Shown here piece after piece: positions 13,946 through 22,480 of a DNA stretch of 64,000 bases. The stretch is from CAXBNB01 sp040151475 (GTDB taxonomy: Bacteria; Bacteroidota; Bacteroidia; Cytophagales; Cyclobacteriaceae). The notes under the pieces were generated by a model. That model worked only from the letters and a program-made list of their open reading frames with translations, ran no database searches and was not told the DNA's origin. The DNA is taken from NCBI RefSeq assembly GCF_040151475.1, contig NZ_JBDKWG010000122.1, positions 1 to 64,000 on the forward strand, given 5' to 3'. The position numbers and the translations under genes are program-made. Every line of letters starts with the position of its first letter. Within the stretch, counting starts at the first letter, position 1.

Positions 13946-16177
13946 TTATTCTTCTGTCTTCTCTTCAGCTTGATCTTCAGTCGCTTCTTCTTTTTTCTTA
14001 GAAGCTTCTTTTTTAGCTTTTGGAGTTTCCTTCACTTCTTCCTCAGCAGGAGTATCCTCTACTACCTGAGCTTCAGCTTTAGGCTCATCTTTCTTCTTCG
14101 CTGCAGCCTTTTTTGTAGCTGCTTTTTTAGCACCATCTTCCAATTGCTCTTTCAAAGCACTTAGTGCTTCAAGGTCACCAAGTGTAGATTTTTCTGATCC
14201 TTTGTTGATCTTTTCGATAGTGTTTTCTCTTGTTGGTTTTTTCTTCTTCGCAACCTCTTTGTCTTTAACATCAGAGTAAACCGCTACATGAGAAAGTACA
14301 ATTCTTTTTTCGTCTTTAGAGAACTCAGTTACGATAAACTCAAGGCTTTCTCCAACTTCAACTTTAGAATTGTCTTCTTTTTTCATATTTCTGGCAGGAC
14401 AGAAACCTTCCAACCCGTAAGGAAGTTCAAGAACAGCTCCTTTGTCACTTACAGAAATAATGCTACACTTATGAGATGATCCTTTGGTAAATACTGTTTC
14501 GAAAGTATCCCATGGATTTTCTTCCAATTGCTTATGACCTAATGCCAATCTTCTGTTCTCAACGTCCAGTTCAAGAACTTTTACTTCCAGCTCATCATTC
14601 ACATTGATGAATTCTGATGGGTGCTTGATTTTTTTAGTCCAGGACAAATCAGAAACGTGCACTAAACCATCTATTCCTTCTTCAAGTTCTATAAACAACC
14701 CAAAGTTTGTCAGATTTCTGATCACTCCTTTATGAGTAGTACCTACATCATATTTGGTCAATACATCTTGTTTAGTCCAGGGATCTTCGGTCAATTGCTT
14801 AATGCCAAGAGACATTTTTCTGTCATCTCTATCAATAGTCAATACTACTGCATCAAGAATATCTCCAATGTTGATGAAATCCTGAGGGTTTCTTAAATGC
14901 TGAGACCATGACATTTCAGATACGTGAATCAATCCTTCTACTCCAGGCTGAAGCTCCAGGAACGCACCATAATCTGCCACATTCACTATCTTACCGGATA
15001 CTTTTGATCCTACTTCAACTGTTTTATCCAAAGAATCCCAAGGATGTTCGGTCAATTGCTTCATGCCAAGAGAAATTCTTTTCTTGTCATCATCAAAATC
15101 CAGTACAACTACGTTGACTTTAGCATCCAGACTCAATACTTCCTCAGGATGATTTACTCTACCCCAAGAGATATCGGTGATATGAAGCAATCCATCTACC
15201 CCTCCAAGGTCGATAAACACACCAAAGTTGGTCATGTTTTTGATCACTCCTTCGAGAACCTGACCTTTTTCAAGGTTGGTTAAGATTTCAGTTCTTTGTT
15301 TTTCAAGATCTTTCTCTATCAATACTTTGTGAGAAACAACAACATTGTCGTTGGTATAGTTGATTTTCACAACTTTCACTTCCATTTCTTTGTCAACGAA
15401 AATGTCAAAATCTCTGATAGGTTTCACATCAATTTGTGAACCTGGCAAGAAAGCCTCAACACCAAATATATCAACGATAAGCCCACCCTTAGTTCTTCTT
15501 TTCACCATACCATTGATAACTTCATCGTTATCAAGAGCCTTTTGGATACTTTCCCAAGCGTGAACAATCTTAGCTTTTCTTCTGGACAATACCAATTGAC
15601 CATTGGCATTCTCCTGTTCTTCTATAAATACATGAACCTGATCGCCAATTTTCAAATTTGGCAAATCTCTAAATTCTGACGCAGATACTAATCCATCGGA
15701 TTTAAACCCAATGTTCAGAATCACATCTCTGTCAGAGATACTCACAACAGTTCCTGCTACAACTTCTTTTTCTACTATCTGATTCAATGAACCACCATAT
15801 AACTCTTGAAGTTCTTCAATTTGAGCTTTAGAATATCCTTCACCAAAACCTTTGGTTTGAACACCATCCCAGTCAAATTCTTCCTCTTCTTCAACCGCTG
15901 CTACTGGAGCAGCTTTTGCTTCGGCAACTGGTTCTTGAACTTCTTCCTCAGTCTCACCTACAGTTTCTTCAGCCACTTCTTCTTTCGGTTCCTCAACAGC
16001 AATTGCTTCCTCTGCTACCACCTCTTCTTTTGGTTCTTCAACAGCAGCGGTTTCCTCTGTAGAAGGTTCTTCTACCGTTTCTTCGGATGCTGTTTCAGCT
16101 ACAGTTTCTTCTACAACTGTTTCTTGAACTTCTTCCTTGCCGTTTTCTAATTCTTCTTTGTTTTCCATTTTGTTCAA
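13946..16177 (-). CDS. rpsA: 30S ribosomal protein S1 with long acidic N-terminal and Lys-rich C-terminal tails
   Basis: The 743-residue protein carries six S1 RNA-binding repeats between about residues 135 and 640, for example GVIKNMTNFGVFIDLGGVDG and HVSEMSWS. S1 recruits mRNA to the 30S subunit for translation initiation. The first 110 residues are Glu/Val-rich and contain a duplicated AVEEPKEEV segment. The last 90 residues alternate Lys and Glu runs. Such extensions make it longer than the roughly 560-residue Escherichia coli protein but fit S1 of Bacteroidota. The FDWD motif before the first repeat is intact. A second ATG at codon 4 could be the true start. Promoter, structured leader and terminator are visible, so it is probably a single-gene transcript. 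Confidence 0.96.
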   Translation of the reverse strand: MNKMENKEELENGKEEVQETVVEETVAETASEETVEEPSTEETAAVEEPKEEVVAEEAIAVEEPKEEVAEETVGETEEEVQEPVAEAKAAPVAAVEEEEEFDWDGVQTKGFGEGYSKAQIEELQELYGGSLNQIVEKEVVAGTVVSISDRDVILNIGFKSDGLVSASEFRDLPNLKIGDQVHVFIEEQENANGQLVLSRRKAKIVHAWESIQKALDNDEVINGMVKRRTKGGLIVDIFGVEAFLPGSQIDVKPIRDFDIFVDKEMEVKVVKINYTNDNVVVSHKVLIEKDLEKQRTEILTNLEKGQVLEGVIKNMTNFGVFIDLGGVDGLLHITDISWGRVNHPEEVLSLDAKVNVVVLDFDDDKKRISLGMKQLTEHPWDSLDKTVEVGSKVSGKIVNVADYGAFLELQPGVEGLIHVSEMSWSQHLRNPQDFINIGDILDAVVLTIDRDDRKMSLGIKQLTEDPWTKQDVLTKYDVGTTHKGVIRNLTNFGLFIELEEGIDGLVHVSDLSWTKKIKHPSEFINVNDELEVKVLELDVENRRLALGHKQLEENPWDTFETVFTKGSSHKCSIISVSDKGAVLELPYGLEGFCPARNMKKEDNSKVEVGESLEFIVTEFSKDEKRIVLSHVAVYSDVKDKEVAKKKKPTRENTIEKINKGSEKSTLGDLEALSALKEQLEDGAKKAATKKAAAKKKDEPKAEAQVVEDTPAEEEVKETPKAKKEASKKKEEATEDQAEEKTEE

Positions 16178-16226
16178 CTCTGTTTACAATACAACCCTAG
16201 AGTTATCAGGTGTATCTTTAATTATA

Positions 16227-16263
16227 AAAAAATCTCCACGTAGAGACCCGTTCTTTTGAACGG
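16227..16263 (-). promoter_or_regulatory. Structured 5' leader of rpsA
   Basis: A perfect 6-bp stem with a 4-base loop (16248-16263) would lie at the extreme 5' end of the transcript predicted from the promoter at 16268-16297. It is followed by a weak 4-5 bp stem (TCTC/GAGA) and seven T at about 16225-16243, which resembles a weak attenuator. The hairpins are seen; any autoregulation by S1 is inferred. Confidence 0.4.
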
Positions 16264-16267
16264 AGCG

Positions 16268-16297
16268 CAAAGTTAAATAATAATGGGATTAATGCAA
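16268..16297 (-). promoter_or_regulatory. Promoter of rpsA
   Basis: On the minus strand TTG (16297-16295), a 19-base spacer and TAACTTTG (16275-16268) match the Bacteroidota promoter consensus. The predicted start near 16262 leaves an 85-base leader. Confidence 0.75.
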
Positions 16298-16462
16298 GTA
16301 GATTTTTACTCGCCGATATTCACAGACACCATCAAAAGGCATTTGCCACAGTTAAGAGAAATACATAAGTACAAACAACAGGCTGATTTCACTATTTAGC
16401 TAAATTATATTGGATAACCATAAATCCTTAGATTCAATTTCTAAAAGTTTACCAGGAAATTA

Positions 16463-16479
16463 TTTAGAATAATTCTAAA
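16463..16479. promoter_or_regulatory. Fur/PerR-like palindromic operator
   Basis: TTTAGAAT-A-ATTCTAAA is a perfect 8-1-8 palindrome. Its core has the 7-1-7 layout of Fur-family boxes (compare TTATAATnATTATAA). It ends 5 bases before the -33 TTG of the imelysin operon promoter. Iron or peroxide control is inferred from form, place and gene content. Confidence 0.5.
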
Positions 16480-16484
16480 CAATC

Positions 16485-16515
16485 TTGATTTTTCAAGAAA
16501 CGAGACATAAGTTTG
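16485..16515 (+). promoter_or_regulatory. Promoter of the imelysin/di-haem/HTTM operon
   Basis: TTG (16485-16487), a 20-base spacer and TAAGTTTG (16508-16515) match the Bacteroidota consensus. The predicted start is about 30 bases before the ATG at 16551. Confidence 0.75.
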
Positions 16516-16550
16516 CTTCCTTATTTTTAATAGGTCTAAATAACAATAAA

Positions 16551-17747
16551 ATGAAAAAAACTTATAAAGTAATAATAGGAATGACATTTTGCATGTCAGT
16601 CTTTGTTGGCTGTGGGGATGATGAACCGATAGTTGATACTCAGGAGCAGTTAAAACAAGAAGTAATGGAAACCTATGCTAACATAGTATATGCCAGCTAT
16701 GTTGACTCTTATAATGAAGCTGTTAAATTGCAAACAGCCATCACGGCATTTTTAGCCGAACCTTCCAGCACTACAAAGTTTGAAGCTGCGAAACAAGCCT
16801 GGCTGGATTCAAGAGAACCATATCTACAAACTGAAGCATACAGATTTGCAAGTGGCCCTATTGATGATGAAGACGGGCCAGAAGGTTTTTTGAATGCCTG
16901 GCCACTGGATGAAGCATATATAGACTATGTGGAAGGAAATTCTACTGCCGGCATTATCAACGACCCCAATTCATTTCCAACTATCTCTAAAGATGTACTG
17001 GAATCACTTAACGAACAAGGAGGAGAAGAGAACATAAGCATCGGATACCATGCAATTGAATTTTTATTATGGGGGCAGGATTTAACAGATCCTTCAGCAA
17101 AAATGCCAGGTCAAAGACCAAATACAGACTTTGTTGATCAGGGAACTGCCTCTAATCAGGACCGAAGAAGAAAGTACATGGAAGTATGTGCTTCATTACT
17201 CTTGGATCACTTACAATTGATGGTTGATGAATGGAATCCTGACAATTCCGGAAACTACAGAGAAACTTTCCTTGCCCTGAATTCTTCTACCGCTTTAAAA
17301 AATATATTAACAGGTATTGGGGTATTATCCAAGTCTGAGTTGGCCGGGGAAAGAATTTTCACTGCTTACGACAACAGAGATCAGGAAGATGAGCATTCTT
17401 GCTTCAGTGACAACACACATAGAGACACCAGACAGGATGCACAGGGAGTAAAAAATGTTTATCTGGGTTCATATACGCGAGTAGATGATACCGTTGTATC
17501 TGGAAAAGGGTTACATGACTTAATGGAAGAATTGAATCCTGAATTGGCTACCTCTATACTTGCGCAACTCAATCTGGCTTTTGACAAAGTAGATGCGGTG
17601 GGTATTCCATTTGACAATGCGATAAATGATGATACCGAAAGGCCTAAAATCATTGAAGCTGTGAACGAACTTAGAACTCTCGGTGACAATTTTGCAGCAG
17701 TAGCTACTGTACTAGGTTTTAATATAAATACAGGCTTGCCAGACTAA
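16551..17747 (+). CDS. Imelysin-family (peptidase M75-like) lipoprotein
   Basis: The start was set at ATG 16551 because it gives a clean lipoprotein signal (MKKTYKVIIGMTFCMSVFVG followed by the lipid-bearing Cys), and because an upstream in-frame TTG at 16485 is the promoter -33 element. The 398-residue product has the imelysin hallmark GxHxxE within IGYHAIEFLLWGQD, and two helical halves. Imelysins are surface or periplasmic proteins of iron-regulated loci; most are thought to act in iron or haem uptake, and peptidase activity is doubtful for many. It is the first gene of a four-gene operon with a di-haem cytochrome, a second imelysin-like lipoprotein and an HTTM protein, a combination known from other Bacteroidota. 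The Fur-like box upstream fits iron control. Confidence 0.9.
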   Translation: MKKTYKVIIGMTFCMSVFVGCGDDEPIVDTQEQLKQEVMETYANIVYASYVDSYNEAVKLQTAITAFLAEPSSTTKFEAAKQAWLDSREPYLQTEAYRFASGPIDDEDGPEGFLNAWPLDEAYIDYVEGNSTAGIINDPNSFPTISKDVLESLNEQGGEENISIGYHAIEFLLWGQDLTDPSAKMPGQRPNTDFVDQGTASNQDRRRKYMEVCASLLLDHLQLMVDEWNPDNSGNYRETFLALNSSTALKNILTGIGVLSKSELAGERIFTAYDNRDQEDEHSCFSDNTHRDTRQDAQGVKNVYLGSYTRVDDTVVSGKGLHDLMEELNPELATSILAQLNLAFDKVDAVGIPFDNAINDDTERPKIIEAVNELRTLGDNFAAVATVLGFNINTGLPD

Positions 17748-17804
17748 AACCCGAAAATCCCCTTGTAAAAGAGGCTTTTCTATAAATATTGTTAGTTTTT
17801 AATT

Positions 17805-17847
17805 TGCCATTTGTTTCTTTTTGCAATGCAAAAAGAAACAAATGGCA
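17805..17847 (+). repeat. Perfect 20-bp inverted repeat over the start codon of the di-haem gene
   Basis: Bases 17805-17824 are exactly complementary to 17828-17847, with only AAT between them. In the mRNA this is an uninterrupted 20-bp hairpin. It begins 57 bases after the imelysin stop and buries both the A/G-rich ribosome-binding region and the ATG at 17842. No T-run follows, so it is not a typical terminator. Confidence 0.9.
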
Positions 17848-19257
17848 TTCTCTATTATAAAATCACTGATGCTTCTTAGATTATTAACACTATTGTCTGT
17901 AGCTATAACAATTATATCTTGTGGCAGTGACGAAATAGATCCTACACTTTTCCCTGAAGAAAATGAAGAACTATCCGGAGGTCTTACTACTATATTTGAT
18001 GAATCTCCCAATGCATTTGGCTTGCAAGCCCCTAATTTATCCTCAGACGAGGGGCTGCTTTTTTTCGTAGGAAATTCTTTTTTCAACCAAAACTGGGTAA
18101 CGTCACCATCCTCAACTACCGCTCGTGACGGTCTGGGTCCTTACTTCAATGCCAGAGCATGTAGTTCCTGCCACTTTAAAGACGGCCGAGGAAGGCCACC
18201 GGAATTCAGCGGAGAGCTCAATACCGGGCTATTATTAAGACTGGGCAGCAATACTCTGGATGCTCACGGAGGCTCTTCAGCAGACATCAATTACGGCGGA
18301 CAGCTACAAGACCAGTCCATACTAGGTATAATGGAAGAAGGTGGCTTTGAAATTCTATACAGTGAAGTAACAGGAGAATATGAAGATGGAACAAAATACT
18401 CTCTGAGAAAACCGCTTTATAAGTTGTTAGGATTAAACTACGGAGACTTGAGTGCTGATACACAGATTTCTCCAAGAGTAGCGCAACAAATGATTGGATT
18501 AGGACTTCTTGAAGCCGTATCAGAACAAGACATTGTTGCCATGGCTGACGAAAACGATTCTAATAATGATGGCATAAGTGGCAAACCTAACTATGTCTGG
18601 AATGTTGAAAAACAAAGTAAAACCATTGGTAGATTCGGATGGAAAGCAAACCAACCAACCGTGCTTCAGCAATCTGCGGGTGCACTAAACGGTGACATAG
18701 GAATCACAAGCAGATTATTTCCTGACGAAAATTGTGTTAAAGGTTGTGATGACCTGGCAAATGGCGGTGAACCTGAAATTGATGATGATGACCTTGACAA
18801 AATAGCACTTTACTCCAGTACGTTGGCTGTGCCTGCCAGAAGAAATTGGGATGACCAACAGGTATTGAAGGGGAAGAAAGTTTTTAATGAAATTGGTTGT
18901 CAAAATTGCCACATTCCGAAATTGACCACAGGTCAGCATCCAAGTATTGAGGCTCTATCTAATCAGGAAATCAGACCCTATACCGACTTACTCCTGCACG
19001 ATATGGGAGAGGGCCTGGCCGACAACAGACCTGACTTTGAAGCCAATGGTAAAGAATGGAGAACAGCTCCTCTTTGGGGCATTGGGCTGGTAAACATAGT
19101 AAACAGCCATACATTCTTTTTGCACGACGGCAGAGCTCGAAATTTGGAAGAAGCCATACTTTGGCACGATGGTGAAGGAAAAAGTGCTAAAGATGCCTTC
19201 TTAGCCCTTGAGTTATCAAACAGACAACATCTAATTACCTTTTTAGAATCACTTTAA
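17842..19257 (+). CDS. Di-haem c-type cytochrome / DUF1111-type oxidoreductase lipoprotein
   Basis: The protein has a lipoprotein signal ending in AITIISC and two c-type haem sites: CSSCH near the start of the mature protein and CQNCH in the second half. Overall it matches the DUF1111 'di-haem oxidoreductase, putative peroxidase' family (RPPEFSGE, DLLLHDMGEGLAD and FFLHDGRARNLEEAI are typical). It probably sits lipid-anchored on the outer side of a membrane and passes electrons to metal or peroxide during metal handling by the neighbouring imelysins. The start is uncertain: ATG 17842 lies inside a 20-bp hairpin, ATG 17869 also gives a good lipoprotein signal, and an in-frame TTG at 17821 is unlikely. 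The next gene starts one base after its stop, so the two are translationally linked. Confidence 0.9.
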   Translation: MAFSIIKSLMLLRLLTLLSVAITIISCGSDEIDPTLFPEENEELSGGLTTIFDESPNAFGLQAPNLSSDEGLLFFVGNSFFNQNWVTSPSSTTARDGLGPYFNARACSSCHFKDGRGRPPEFSGELNTGLLLRLGSNTLDAHGGSSADINYGGQLQDQSILGIMEEGGFEILYSEVTGEYEDGTKYSLRKPLYKLLGLNYGDLSADTQISPRVAQQMIGLGLLEAVSEQDIVAMADENDSNNDGISGKPNYVWNVEKQSKTIGRFGWKANQPTVLQQSAGALNGDIGITSRLFPDENCVKGCDDLANGGEPEIDDDDLDKIALYSSTLAVPARRNWDDQQVLKGKKVFNEIGCQNCHIPKLTTGQHPSIEALSNQEIRPYTDLLLHDMGEGLADNRPDFEANGKEWRTAPLWGIGLVNIVNSHTFFLHDGRARNLEEAILWHDGEGKSAKDAFLALELSNRQHLITFLESL

Positions 19258-19258
19258 G

Positions 19259-20362
19259 ATGACGGTATTCCAAAAATCAATCATTGTATTAATCACTCTT
19301 TCCTTAGCGGCATTGATCATCCCATCTTGCTCAGATGGCACAGTGGTTTACTCCGAATTAGATTATTATAGAGAAGGTCAGCTTAAAAACACTTTCAGAA
19401 ATGAAATCGCTCCATTGCATGCATTATTTGCAGGTGAGTGTGCCAAACTAAGTAATGTTTCTATCACATTCACCAATCAACTTAATGAAGAGAATCTAAT
19501 TAAACTCAGGAAACAGTGGCTGGAAACCATTTTGGTCTGGAAAAGATGTGAATTATACAACCAAGGACCAGTTGAGCAGAGTTTTATTCACAACTCTATT
19601 GACAAATGGCCTGTCAATGCAACAACTATAGAAACAGCTATCAACGGTGAAGACATTATTGATAAATCGTACATAGCATCTCGTGGTTCTAATGCTAAAG
19701 GACTTGCTGCCATAGAATATTTGATTTTTAACCAAGAAAAAAACACCTCTGAGGTGTTGAATGATTTCAGCAACTCAAGAAGATTAGATTATCTTTCATC
19801 ACTTTCGGAAAACTTAGTTGAGGTATCAGAGTCAACCAACTCGATGTGGACAGGTTATCAAAACGAGTTTGAAACGCAAGCAGGTGGCGGGCTTGAAGGC
19901 GGGCAAAATAAGTTAATCAATAACCTGATCAACCTGTTGGAAGAAATAGTACAAACTAAAGTAGGCAAAGTATTAGGTAATAGCAATGGAGGAACTCCAA
20001 TGCCAAGCCTTGCAGAAGGCTACAATAGTGCTGCTTCTCTTCAAATGATAAAAGCCAATCTGAAAACCATAGAAAGATGCTACACTGGTGAATTCTCTCA
20101 AGCTCCTTTTCGGGTAGGGTTTGATGAGTTTCTCATACAATCAGAATCTATTGCTCTCAATGAACGTATTCTTAATCAGATTCAATCTTGCTATGAATCT
20201 ATTGACAAAATACAGAATGAATTAGGTAGTGCAGTAATTTCCGAAAATCAACAAGTAGTGGCATTATACGATACTTTTGGTGAGCTTTTGATCCTACTGA
20301 AAGTAGATTTGGCCAACGTATTGGGTTCGACCATTACCTTCACCGACAATGACGGGGATTAA
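19259..20362 (+). CDS. Imelysin-like lipoprotein lacking the GxHxxE histidine
   Basis: The 367-residue protein starts with a lipoprotein signal (SLAALIIPSC) and has the two-lobed helical layout of imelysins. The place of the GxHxxE motif reads GLAAIEYLIFN, so Gly and Glu are kept but His is replaced by Ala. This kind of second copy is common beside DUF1111 genes and may bind a partner or metal differently from the first imelysin. It begins one base after the di-haem gene and its end overlaps the HTTM gene by 14 bases, which indicates a single transcript and coupled translation. Confidence 0.85.
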   Translation: MTVFQKSIIVLITLSLAALIIPSCSDGTVVYSELDYYREGQLKNTFRNEIAPLHALFAGECAKLSNVSITFTNQLNEENLIKLRKQWLETILVWKRCELYNQGPVEQSFIHNSIDKWPVNATTIETAINGEDIIDKSYIASRGSNAKGLAAIEYLIFNQEKNTSEVLNDFSNSRRLDYLSSLSENLVEVSESTNSMWTGYQNEFETQAGGGLEGGQNKLINNLINLLEEIVQTKVGKVLGNSNGGTPMPSLAEGYNSAASLQMIKANLKTIERCYTGEFSQAPFRVGFDEFLIQSESIALNERILNQIQSCYESIDKIQNELGSAVISENQQVVALYDTFGELLILLKVDLANVLGSTITFTDNDGD

Positions 20363-21707
20363 GGCTTATTACCAAAGCTTAAACTCAAAGGTTTCCCTCC
20401 AACCGTTAATAATTTTCCGGATTGCTTTCGGATTATTAATGGTAGCTTCTCAAATAAGATTTTTACTTAAAGGGTGGGTTAAAGAGCTTTATCTGGCTCC
20501 AAAATTTCATTTCACATATCCGGGATTTAGCTGGATCACTCCCCTTCCTGAAGTCTGGATGTATTCTCTGGTGGTAGCTACAATCCTTTTGGCTCTTTGT
20601 GTATCTCTGGGACTCTTTTATAGAATATCCATTATTCTATTTTTTTTATCATTCACCTATTTAGAATTAATAGACAAATCATTTTACCTCAATCATTACT
20701 ATTTTGTTTCCCTCATTTCCTTTCTGTTAATCTTTCTACCTGCTAATGGTAAATTTTCATTGGATACGATTTTATTTCCTCATGTGAGAAAAACCAATGT
20801 AACCAAGTGGTTGATTGAAATAATCAAATGGCAAATTTGTCTGACTTATATTTTCGCCGGAATAGCCAAAATAAATTATGACTGGCTCATCCTTGCCCAA
20901 CCATTAAAAATATGGCTATCAGCCAGAACTGATACCCCAATTGTGGGGTCATTTTTCAACGAACCATGGGTAGCTTATCTATTCAGTTGGACGGGGATGG
21001 TGTATGACCTTACCATTGCGTTTTTTCTTTTGAAAAGAAAAACCAGGCCATACGCCTTTGTATTTGTCATTATATTTCATTTGATGACCTGGACACTTTT
21101 CAACATTGGTATGTTTCCATTTATCATGATTTTTTCCGCCCTTATATTTTTTGATGAAAAGGACTGGAAAAAAATATTTTTCAAACAAACAAATGTTGAG
21201 GCTATAAATGAAAGAAAACCCATTTTTCTATTTAAAACAAAGTCGTTACAATATATAATGACGGGATATTTCATAATTCAAATTATATTGCCACTGCGTC
21301 ATCATCTGTACAAAGGCAATTTGAGATGGACAGAAGAAGGTTATCGATTTGCCTGGCATGTAATGGTTGTTGAAAAAACAGGCTACTGTGAATTTATTGT
21401 CAAGGATAAAGACTCTCAAAAGAACTGGACAGTTCATCCCAGTCAGTACCTGACTAAGGTTCAGGAAAAACAAATGTCGTTTCAGCCTGACATGATCTGG
21501 CAATTTGCAAAATATTTAGAATCAGATTTTAAGGAAAAAGGAATTGCTGACATGTCAATAAACGTAAAGAATTTTGTGTCACTCAACGGCAGAAAAAGTC
21601 AACCATTAGTTGATCCAAATATCGATTTAACTGAAATAGAAAGCGAATTCCAATTATCTGAAATAATTGTAAAAGAGGAAGAATTAGAATCAGTTGAATT
21701 AAACTGA
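20349..21707 (+). CDS. HTTM-domain membrane protein (vitamin K gamma-carboxylase-like)
   Basis: The 452-residue protein has about eight to ten hydrophobic helices between residues 20 and 320, with the HTTM features [30 protein letters not shown] and [20 protein letters not shown] proteins resemble the membrane part of vitamin K-dependent gamma-glutamyl carboxylase, although the bacterial reaction is mostly unknown. The C-terminal 120 residues form a soluble beta-rich domain. It is the last gene of the imelysin operon, overlapping its predecessor by 14 bases, so it likely works with the exported lipoproteins. Its 3' end overlaps the convergent ABC ATPase gene by 9 bases. Confidence 0.88.
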   Translation: MTGIKAYYQSLNSKVSLQPLIIFRIAFGLLMVASQIRFLLKGWVKELYLAPKFHFTYPGFSWITPLPEVWMYSLVVATILLALCVSLGLFYRISIILFFLSFTYLELIDKSFYLNHYYFVSLISFLLIFLPANGKFSLDTILFPHVRKTNVTKWLIEIIKWQICLTYIFAGIAKINYDWLILAQPLKIWLSARTDTPIVGSFFNEPWVAYLFSWTGMVYDLTIAFFLLKRKTRPYAFVFVIIFHLMTWTLFNIGMFPFIMIFSALIFFDEKDWKKIFFKQTNVEAINERKPIFLFKTKSLQYIMTGYFIIQIILPLRHHLYKGNLRWTEEGYRFAWHVMVVEKTGYCEFIVKDKDSQKNWTVHPSQYLTKVQEKQMSFQPDMIWQFAKYLESDFKEKGIADMSINVKNFVSLNGRKSQPLVDPNIDLTEIESEFQLSEIIVKEEELESVELN

Positions 21708-22421
21708 AGCTGTTAACTTTTCAACGCTCATTATATCTTCATTGATCTCATCAGACTCTATCAACCCATCCCTCAGACGAATGATACGGTGTGCATATTT
21801 TGCTATATCCTCTTCGTGAGTTACCATAATGATGGTATTTCCTTTTTTATGAAGATCCTCAAACAACTCCATAATACTATATGAAGTTTTAGTATCAAGA
21901 TTTCCTGTCGGTTCATCAGCCAGAATGATACTGGGATCATTTACCAAAGCACGGGCAATAGCCACACGTTGACGCTGACCACCGGACAGTTCATTAGGTT
22001 TATGCGATCCTCTATCCTCCAACCCCACTCCTCTCAAAGCTGCCTCAGCCCTTTCTTCCCGGTCAGATTTGCTATATCCGGCATATATCAGCGGTAAAGC
22101 TACATTTTCCAAAGAAGTAGATCTGGGTAAAAGGTTAAATGTCTGAAAAACAAAACCTATCTCTTTATTCCTGATTTCAGCCAATTCACTTTCTGACAAA
22201 TTACTTACGTCGTTGTTATTTAAAATATACTGACCAGAAGACGGTGTGTCCAAACAACCAATAATATTCATCAGTGTAGATTTGCCCGACCCTGAAGGTC
22301 CCATAAAGGCAACATACTCACCTTTATTGATCTTAATGCTAATAGACTTCAAGGCATGAATGGTTTCCGAACCCATCACATACTTCCTTGCAATTTCGGT
22401 GGTACTGATTATTTCTGACAT
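21699..22421 (-). CDS. ABC transporter ATP-binding protein, MacB/LolD type
   Basis: The 240-residue ATPase has all the needed motifs: Walker [11 protein letters not shown]-loop [18 protein letters not shown], signature [15 protein letters not shown], Walker [14 protein letters not shown] and the switch His in VTHEED. Length and signature fit the MacB/LolD/FtsE class, which powers lipoprotein release or efflux by FtsX-like permeases. No permease gene is adjacent, so its partner must be elsewhere. It lies 59 bases after the AAA ATPase gene on the same strand, and may be co-transcribed with it or independent. Confidence 0.93.
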   Translation of the reverse strand: MSEIISTTEIARKYVMGSETIHALKSISIKINKGEYVAFMGPSGSGKSTLMNIIGCLDTPSSGQYILNNNDVSNLSESELAEIRNKEIGFVFQTFNLLPRSTSLENVALPLIYAGYSKSDREERAEAALRGVGLEDRGSHKPNELSGGQRQRVAIARALVNDPSIILADEPTGNLDTKTSYSIMELFEDLHKKGNTIIMVTHEEDIAKYAHRIIRLRDGLIESDEINEDIMSVEKLTASV

Positions 22422-22480
22422 AAAATTAAGTTGAAGGTTATAGAAAAAATTATAACGTTATTAGTTTCTAATTTGATACA

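Noticed and set aside
16485..16550. In-frame TTG start 22 codons upstream of the imelysin ATG.
   Set aside because: That TTG is the -33 element of a good promoter, and ATG 16551 gives the lipoprotein signal directly.
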